Below are positions 7,105 through 12,052 of a stretch of 12,052 nucleotides of DNA, piece after piece; the stretch's first letter is position 1, and each line of letters begins with the position of its first letter. The translations under genes and the position numbers were made by a program. The stretch comes from Phycisphaerales bacterium. Its GTDB lineage: Bacteria > Planctomycetota > Phycisphaerae > Phycisphaerales > UBA1924. The notes beneath the pieces were generated by a model. It was given only the letters and a program-made list of their open reading frames with translations, was not told the DNA's origin and searched no databases. The stretch spans positions 1 to 12,052 of the forward strand of contig DOJA01000280.1 of assembly GCA_003511945.1 (NCBI GenBank), in the 5' to 3' direction.

Positions 7105-7947
7105 CTGATCGACGCCTTCGATTCGTTCTGTGGGACAGAAGAAGCGCCAGTAGAAGACGCGGCCCGCGCGGTAGAGCGCCTCGCGGATGGTGGGGATGTT
7201 CTTCACGGGCGGCGCCCAGTCGGTGAGCAGGTCGGTGAAGGGCGAGAGCGTGCCGCGCTCGACTGGGTCGTCCTGGATCCATTCACGGAGCGTCTTCGCG
7301 GTCCTGCCGATGGGCGCGTCGAGGTAGGGCGCGGAGAGGTAGTTGTGGGGGTAGATGTCGCGGAGGATCCCGGCGGCGTACACCTCAGGGCGGCAGCCCA
7401 CGGAGTAGCCCCACCGGGAGATGTTCATGCCGTACTCCTCGTGCTGCTCCTTGTGCCGCGGGCCGTAGCCGATGCCCAGGGCATACATCAGCGGACCCCA
7501 GTTCATGGGCTGGATATAGGTGTACGCGTACGGCGCGTGGTACAGCGTGCCCAAGTACTGCTGCCAGAGTTGGCGAACGCGCGGGAGCGGAGCGAGGTCG
7601 GCACAGCGGACGCACAAAGCTGAGTGTGGAACCCACGGAGGGGTACGACTGAAGCCGAAACTCGCGCTCCATTCGAACAGGCATTGCCGACCCTGTGGGT
7701 GGAGTTCCTTGAACGAGACGGAAGTGGCGGTGTCCCAGGATTGCTCGCTCAGCCGCTGCAGAAATCGCTTGAACGAGCGATAGTTCCTGCCCAGCGTGAG
7801 TCCGGTGCCTCCGATCTTCTCCGGGGCAGTGCCGATCGCCGGCCAGTGCTCCACTGCAAAGTCGAAGCATTGGCGAACAGTCGGGACTCTCACCGAAGGC
7901 CCCGACGCCACGCACACAATCCCAAAACCGGTGTCGTTGATCTTCAT
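6991..7947 (-). CDS. Candidate immunity protein of the full-length toxin
   Basis: A 318-residue soluble protein with no signal peptide. ATG 7947 overlaps the toxin stop (ATGA); the bases upstream contain no Shine-Dalgarno sequence, so translation is coupled to the toxin. It is a full-length paralogue of the protein at 4594-5544. In the N-terminal half only scattered positions agree (C-x3-A, IGG, Y-x-SFK), whereas the C-terminal half shares LLRDIYP-like ILRDIYP, NYLSAPYL, RGTLSPFTD, IREALYRAGRVFYWRF and the tail APWEAPDPIPEIYRA/DKDPGLTY. The inferred role is to neutralise the REase-like tip of the neighbouring protein in the producing cell's cytoplasm. No catalytic motif is visible. An alternative is a chaperone or targeting factor for the tip, which would also explain a conserved half plus a variable half. 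Confidence 0.7.
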   Translation of the reverse strand: MKINDTGFGIVCVASGPSVRVPTVRQCFDFAVEHWPAIGTAPEKIGGTGLTLGRNYRSFKRFLQRLSEQSWDTATSVSFKELHPQGRQCLFEWSASFGFSRTPPWVPHSALCVRCADLAPLPRVRQLWQQYLGTLYHAPYAYTYIQPMNWGPLMYALGIGYGPRHKEQHEEYGMNISRWGYSVGCRPEVYAAGILRDIYPHNYLSAPYLDAPIGRTAKTLREWIQDDPVERGTLSPFTDLLTDWAPPVKNIPTIREALYRAGRVFYWRFFCPTERIEGVDQPEPLFRPDPRAPWEAPDPIPEIYRADYWKDKDPGLTY

Positions 7948-10900
7948 GGATCGAGAGGAAAAGTGCGCACTGAGCCTTGAATCTCGTGGGGCAGACTGTT
8001 CATCTCGGCGATCAAACGATTGAGAAGATCAAGTTCTTCCTGCCCCTCCGAAGCAACCTCGAACGCATCGACCTTTCCGGTGCGTTTGACGGCGATGATA
8101 TCCGGCCTCGTGCTCAGTGGCGTGATGGGCGGGTTCCGGGTGACGGCTGTCTTCCAGGCCCGGTTCATCGTGATGTACTCATACTGCCCGGACGCCGCGA
8201 GTTCCTCCGCGATGCGCAGCACGGTGCTCGCGTGCTGCGTCGAGCCGTACTTGGTGTACACCTCCTGAGCCGTGCCGAGCAGCAGGGTCCGCTGACCGCC
8301 GGCGCTCACGATGTCCCGCCAGGGCATGTTCCTCTGCATCACGACCCCGATCTGAGACTCTCTGGCGATCAGGATGTCGTACCGGCGGATCCTGTCACGG
8401 ATCTTTTCGAATGTCGCTACGCCCCCCCAGAGGAGGAGGACCTTTCCGCTGCTGGCCGCGCTCGCGGGGACGAACGGGAGGAAGCCCACCGAGGCGGAAA
8501 TCTGTCCGTTGGCGACCGCGTTGACGGTGAGGACGAAGTCGGCGCCTTCGTTGACGAACCCGATCGAGGTGACATATAGCTCCGCGAGCTTCGCGCTGGC
8601 CGCGAAGGCGTTCTCGGCCGCCATGGCGCGCAGCTGGTCATAGAGGAGCAGCGGGGCGTCGGGGTCGCTGTTGTCCTGCCCGTTGGCGATGTCCATGAGG
8701 TCTTGGAAGAACGCGCCCTCGAAGGCCCGCTTCGCGTGCCCGTTCCGTCCGGCGAGGTCGAGCAGCTGCTGCCTCAGCGCCGCCGCCGAGCGCAGCGGGC
8801 GTGCGGGGTCGAACTCGATCTGGATGGTGAAGTCCCAGGTGTTCGTGCCCTGGTCGAAGCCGCTGTCCCAGTACTGACGGGTCAGCAGCCGGTCGAGCCA
8901 GTTGTGGACTTCAACGGCGTGGACTCTGCCGCGGAGTTCATCGTCGGTGAGATAGATGTGAAGCCACGGGTCGTTCTCGCCGTAGAGCATCCGATACGCG
9001 GCGAGAGCAGCCGCGGTGGCGTCGGGCTTGCCTTCCTCGTCGATCACCGTGGTCGAGTCGGGCCCTTGACGAAGGAGCGGCTCGCGGGCCGATCCTACGC
9101 TTCCGTAGTACACCTCGTTGTGCCCGAGGGAGGCGAAGATGACATCCGCGCCGGGGCCGCCGATGATGAGGTCGTCGCCGTCGCCGGCGATGAGGATGTC
9201 GTCGCCCCCTCCGCCGTCGATGAGGTCGTTGCCGGGCGATCCGATGATGAGGTCGCGTCCCGCGCCCCCGGCGGCCGAGCCGTGCGCGATCGTGAAGCCG
9301 GCGATGGCCGGGACCCACACGCCCCAGAGCGGGTCGAGCGGCAGGAGGCGGACGGTGTCGGAGGTCGAGGTGCCGTCGGCGAGGGTCACGCGGGCCGTGA
9401 CTTCAAGAGCGGACGCCCAGCCGCCCGCGGCCTCGACGAAGAACTCTGGCTGGAGCCCGAGCTCGTCGAGCGGGATGGGTTCGGCGCTGGGGATGAAGTC
9501 GGCGAGCGTCCGGGGCTGGGAGGGAGGAAGCTTCCAAATGCGCAAGCGCCCGGGTCCAGGGCTGTAGCGGCTGTAGGAAGACTCGATGTCGGGGACTTCG
9601 ACGACATACTGACTGGCCTGCGATGGGTCGGCGGCGAGGTACTCGAAGGACAATGTGGCGCCGGTGAGATCTACGCCCTGAGGTAATTGAAGCTGGAGCT
9701 GGGCAGACGGGGAGGATCCCGAGGAGATCGAGTCGGGGCCGAACTGTCCGAAGCCGTCGGCGAAGCCGGGGATGGCGTCCCCGTCGGAGTCGCCCCGGTT
9801 GACGATCAGCACGGCCATGGCCGGGGCGTCGTCCTCGATTTCCTCGTCGTCGTCGTTGATCTCGCCGTCGTTGTTCACATCCGCGCGGAGGTCGAGAGGG
9901 GCGCAGTTCTCCTCCGGCCCCTGGTAGCACGCTGAGTCGCAGTCGTTCTGGTTCTTCCGCCCGTCGGCGTCGTCGTCGTCGCAGGGGTCACAGCCGACGC
10001 CGCCTCCCCCGGGGGGTGAGCCGGAGCACCCGCCCTGGTCGTCGCAGTCCTGGGCGTTCGGGATGCCGTCGCCGTCTGCGTCGCAGGATGCGCCGCACGG
10101 GTCGGCGCAGCAGGGGACGCACTGACACGAACCCGGATTGCACGCGCAGGGGTCGCCGGAGCAGGCGCAGGTGGCCCATGCTGAGCAGCCGGGTTGGCAG
10201 GGCAGGGAGAGGCAGGGGTCGTCGCAGTCGGGGTCTCCGGGATGGCATTGGGGCGGGCCGCCGCCGCTGCCGCCGGGGCCGAAGGCCTGCTCCCATGCGC
10301 AGGAGTCGCACTGGTAGTCACACAGTTCAATCTCGCAGTTCAAGCGGGCGGCGGTGAGCGATGGCGGACGATCGTTGACGATCTCCTCCGACGAGCGTCC
10401 GTACTGCACGAGGAGGACGAGCAGATCGCGGATGTCGCGCGAGCCGTCGCGGTTGAGGTCGCCCAGCGGCGAGAGGGACGGGAGTGCCGGTTCGGCGTGC
10501 CCACGCGCGGCCGCCTCGGGCTCTCCAACGAGCGCGAGCAGCGTGGTCAGGTCGTCGCGGTTGACGACGCCATCGCCGTTGAGGTCGCCCTCGACGGCGG
10601 GCAGCCAGAGGCGCTCGCCGGGGACCGACGAGGAGAGCCACAGGGCGGCGGGGGACTCCCCAGCGAGGAAGTAGGACGGATCTGGGTGGCCATCGCCGCC
10701 GGAGAGGACCGCGCCGGTGGCGCTGGAGACAACCCGCCAGGCCGGGGCGGCGTAGTACACCCCTCCTTGGGGCTCGTTGGGCAGCGGCGCGCCCTCGGTG
10801 GTGCTCGCGGGGTCGGGAACGGGTGCGGCGGCGAGCGGGAGCGCGCAGCCGATGAGCAGGTCGGGCATGGCGTCCGCGTCGGCGTCGGCGACGACGACGA

Positions 10901-11495
10901 GCCCCAACCCGAACATGCCGGCTTCTTCCGTGGCGATGGTGCGCAGGATCTGGCCGGTGGCGCCGGAGACGACATGCACCCGTCCCCAGGATCCCGGGCG
11001 GTTCAGCGCGACGGGGGCGGAGACGGCGAGGTCGGCGATGGCGTCGGCGTTGAGGTCGCCCAGGCACACGACGAGCCAGCCGAAGAGGTCGTTGGACTCG
11101 GGAGCGGTGAAGACCTGCAGCGGCATGGCGTCGACCCCCGACCGGGTGACCATGGCGCTGACCGCGGGATGGGCCGGGTCGCGGCGGAGTTCGCGGGTGA
11201 TCGCGTCGGGCACGCCGTCGGCGTCCGCATCGAATGGGAAGAAGGGGCGAAGTGGGTGTGCGGAGATCGAGCCGCGCTGAGCGACGGGCGGCACTGCGGC
11301 TCGCGCTTGGCGGTGCGTGGCGCCCTCGGCGAGCGTCAGCGGGGCGTCGGCGGGCTCGGGAGGACGGGCGGCCGTGGTTGACGCCAACCACGCGATCGCG
11401 ACGCTCAGCAGCGCCGGGAGGAAGTATCGCGGGACTCGGCTCCGCCGACCGGCTGGACGAGTGTGTGCGCGACAGGTGGATCGAAGCCCCGCCAT
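7944..11495 (-). CDS. Giant exported RTX/dockerin protein with a C-terminal toxin-like (REase-fold) tip
   Basis: A 1183-residue protein read as a polymorphic toxin. Layout: signal peptide (arginine-rich start, hydrophobic core 24-39, cleavage about 43); FG-GAP-like repeats (137-265) with Asp/Asn-rich calcium loops; two dockerin-like EF hands (GDLNGDGVVNRDDL from 303, GDLNRDGSRDIRDL from 345); a region of 26 cysteines in 387-531 with TSP3-like loops such as DADGDGIPNAQDCDD; acidic loops to about 585; a beta-rich segment 597-720; six RTX nonapeptides 743-796; a pretoxin-like helical region about 815-1030 (AYRMLYGENDPWL, VNEGADFVLTVNAVANGQ); and a tip 1075-1183 with YITMNRAWKT, P1131-D1132, KVDAFEV with E1146 and S1149. 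The tip resembles PD-(D/E)xK-fold toxin domains. ATG 11495 has AAGGGGG four bases upstream. Domain boundaries are by eye; a purely structural surface protein is possible, but the overlapping immunity-like gene and duplicated tip argue for a toxin. Confidence 0.85.
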   Translation of the reverse strand: MAGLRSTCRAHTRPAGRRSRVPRYFLPALLSVAIAWLASTTAARPPEPADAPLTLAEGATHRQARAAVPPVAQRGSISAHPLRPFFPFDADADGVPDAITRELRRDPAHPAVSAMVTRSGVDAMPLQVFTAPESNDLFGWLVVCLGDLNADAIADLAVSAPVALNRPGSWGRVHVVSGATGQILRTIATEEAGMFGLGLVVVADADADAMPDLLIGCALPLAAAPVPDPASTTEGAPLPNEPQGGVYYAAPAWRVVSSATGAVLSGGDGHPDPSYFLAGESPAALWLSSSVPGERLWLPAVEGDLNGDGVVNRDDLTTLLALVGEPEAAARGHAEPALPSLSPLGDLNRDGSRDIRDLLVLLVQYGRSSEEIVNDRPPSLTAARLNCEIELCDYQCDSCAWEQAFGPGGSGGGPPQCHPGDPDCDDPCLSLPCQPGCSAWATCACSGDPCACNPGSCQCVPCCADPCGASCDADGDGIPNAQDCDDQGGCSGSPPGGGGVGCDPCDDDDADGRKNQNDCDSACYQGPEENCAPLDLRADVNNDGEINDDDEEIEDDAPAMAVLIVNRGDSDGDAIPGFADGFGQFGPDSISSGSSPSAQLQLQLPQGVDLTGATLSFEYLAADPSQASQYVVEVPDIESSYSRYSPGPGRLRIWKLPPSQPRTLADFIPSAEPIPLDELGLQPEFFVEAAGGWASALEVTARVTLADGTSTSDTVRLLPLDPLWGVWVPAIAGFTIAHGSAAGGAGRDLIIGSPGNDLIDGGGGDDILIAGDGDDLIIGGPGADVIFASLGHNEVYYGSVGSAREPLLRQGPDSTTVIDEEGKPDATAAALAAYRMLYGENDPWLHIYLTDDELRGRVHAVEVHNWLDRLLTRQYWDSGFDQGTNTWDFTIQIEFDPARPLRSAAALRQQLLDLAGRNGHAKRAFEGAFFQDLMDIANGQDNSDPDAPLLLYDQLRAMAAENAFAASAKLAELYVTSIGFVNEGADFVLTVNAVANGQISASVGFLPFVPASAASSGKVLLLWGGVATFEKIRDRIRRYDILIARESQIGVVMQRNMPWRDIVSAGGQRTLLLGTAQEVYTKYGSTQHASTVLRIAEELAASGQYEYITMNRAWKTAVTRNPPITPLSTRPDIIAVKRTGKVDAFEVASEGQEELDLLNRLIAEMNSLPHEIQGSVRTFPLDP
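9133..9357 (-). repeat. 225-bp direct repeat, full-length toxin copy (RTX arm)
   Basis: Same orientation as the copy at 6751-6975 and offset by 2382 bp, which is divisible by three. Both are read in the same codon phase, so exchange between them keeps the reading frame. It covers the end of the stalk and the RTX nonapeptides. Confidence 0.93.
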
Positions 11496-11510
11496 GTTGC
11501 CCCCTTGTCT

Positions 11511-11556
11511 CGCGTGTGATCACGCGGATGGGGGAACATAAGGACGGATCACGCGG
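11511..11556. promoter_or_regulatory. Possible operator repeats upstream of the toxin gene
   Basis: GATCACGCGG occurs at 11518-11527 and again at 11547-11556, 29 bp apart (close to three helical turns). The first copy is also part of a hairpin-like inverted repeat, CGCGTG-TGAT-CACGCG (11511-11526). The sites lie 15-60 bp upstream of the toxin ATG, a typical position for a repressor. A related ATCACGC on the other strand occurs near 11581-11588. Function is inferred only. Confidence 0.3.
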
Positions 11557-11580
11557 TGGCAAGCGAAAGTGACGCCGCGA

Positions 11581-11610
11581 GCGTGATTACATAAACATGT
11601 GTTCTAAACC
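11581..11610 (-). promoter_or_regulatory. AT-rich island, likely promoter region of the toxin gene
   Basis: In otherwise very GC-rich DNA, the minus strand here reads TTTAGAACACATGTTTATG and TAATCACG, about 90-115 bases before the toxin start. No pair of hexamers has a convincing 17-bp spacing, so only the region and not a promoter sequence is called. Confidence 0.25.
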
Positions 11611-11666
11611 GGCGTCGGGACACATTCTTGTGTCGAGCGCGTCGCTCTCATTGGAGTCGCGGGCGC

Positions 11667-11894
11667 TCACATGCCCCGTGGGGGCAGAGCACCCGGGTGG
11701 CGATCGCTCCGCGGGGCCATCGGGCGCGCGCGTCCGGGGACGGGCTCCGGGCGTGGGGCGGGGGGTGTGCCCCCGGCAGAGCGGACGGGGACGGGGTCGG
11801 TGTCCAGCCGGCGCTGGCGGGCGGCGTCGATCGACTGGTCCAGCTTGCGCAGGATGTTCCGCACCTGATTGAACGCCTCGGGGGAAGTGGCCAT
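11667..11894 (-). CDS. Small hypothetical protein, 75 residues
   Basis: Not recognised. ATG 11894 is preceded by AGGAG (11903-11907) at an eight-base spacing, which supports a real start. Residues 1-30 look like an amphipathic helix (FNQVRNILRKLDQSIDAARQ), which could form a coiled coil or bind a partner. The rest is a proline/arginine-rich tail likely to be disordered. There is no signal peptide. It ends 171 bp before the toxin start on the same strand. The C-terminal half sits in very GC-rich DNA where open frames arise easily, so the gene call rests on the ribosome binding site and the helical start. Confidence 0.5.
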   Translation of the reverse strand: MATSPEAFNQVRNILRKLDQSIDAARQRRLDTDPVPVRSAGGTPPAPRPEPVPGRARPMAPRSDRHPGALPPRGM

Positions 11895-12052
11895 CCGTGG
11901 AACTCCTGGCCCGTCGAGTAGCTGGGCGGGAGTGCTATCGGGTCCGATCGGAGGCCCCTCGAGCCCGATCAGTCCACGCCGCGGGATCGGGCGTTCGGCC
12001 TTGGCGTCTGTGCCTCGCGGGGGGGCCTTGACGGTTGGGCGGGCGGTGCGGT
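11895..12052. other. Non-coding edge region upstream of the small ORF
   Basis: No convincing gene in this last stretch. It contains an inverted repeat CCCGATC (11964-11970) / GATCGGG (11985-11991) with a 14-base gap and a nearby TCCGATCGGA palindrome (11943-11952). These could be regulatory for the small ORF, but nothing more can be supported. Confidence 0.3.

Noticed and set aside
8703..9686. 327-aa plus-strand frame opposite the RTX region
   Set aside because: Repeats of Gly/Asp/Val simply mirror the RTX-coding DNA; a similar shadow appears opposite the orphan copy.
11366..11495. Tat signal on the toxin N-terminus
   Set aside because: Arginines are present (GRRSRVPR) but the S/T-R-R-x-F-L-K pattern is not; a Sec signal fits better.
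10327..11562. 411-aa minus-strand frame overlapping the toxin N-terminus
   Set aside because: Arginine/proline-rich out-of-frame translation of the toxin stalk, without signal peptide or motifs.

Overview
The window is GC-rich (about 70% in most genes). It probably comes from a planctomycete, most likely of the Phycisphaerae type. That placement is inference from style: a giant secreted protein with dockerin-like, FG-GAP and Cys/Asp-rich calcium-binding repeats, relics of an arylsulfatase and a Ser/Thr kinase, and a sugar-uptake operon. No marker gene fixes the taxonomy.

Left part, + strand (26-3268): a compact operon of two CUT1-type sugar ABC transporter permeases, overlapping by ATGA, followed by a complete GH1 beta-glucosidase. 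Together they would import and hydrolyse a beta-glucoside such as cellobiose. The binding protein would lie upstream of the window, and no ATPase is present.

Middle (3303-4531): a scar zone. It holds a frameshifted C-terminal relic of an arylsulfatase (- strand) and a short kinase glycine-loop relic (+ strand). A Sec-exported protein of unknown function (- strand) reads through both, so its C-terminus is probably not native.

Right part, - strand (11495 down to 4594): the most interesting region, a candidate polymorphic toxin-immunity locus. A 1183-aa exported protein (signal peptide, FG-GAP, dockerin-like EF hands, Cys-rich calcium stalk, RTX nonapeptides, pretoxin-like helical region, restriction-endonuclease-like tip) overlaps its candidate immunity gene by ATGA. 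Directly downstream is a second module. It starts inside a 225-bp near-identical copy of the RTX-coding DNA, lacks the signal peptide and stalk, and encodes a diverged pretoxin and tip. It also overlaps its own immunity-like paralogue by ATGA. The two 225-bp copies are direct repeats offset by 2382 bp, a multiple of three. Recombination between them would delete the first tip and its immunity gene and join the secreted stalk in frame to the second tip. I read this as a full-length toxin plus an orphan or silent tip cassette, comparable to orphan modules of CDI and Rhs systems but carried on a Sec-exported RTX/dockerin stalk.

Right edge (11496-12052): the toxin upstream region with a possible operator, a small 75-aa proline/arginine-rich ORF on the - strand, and about 150 bp without a recognisable gene.
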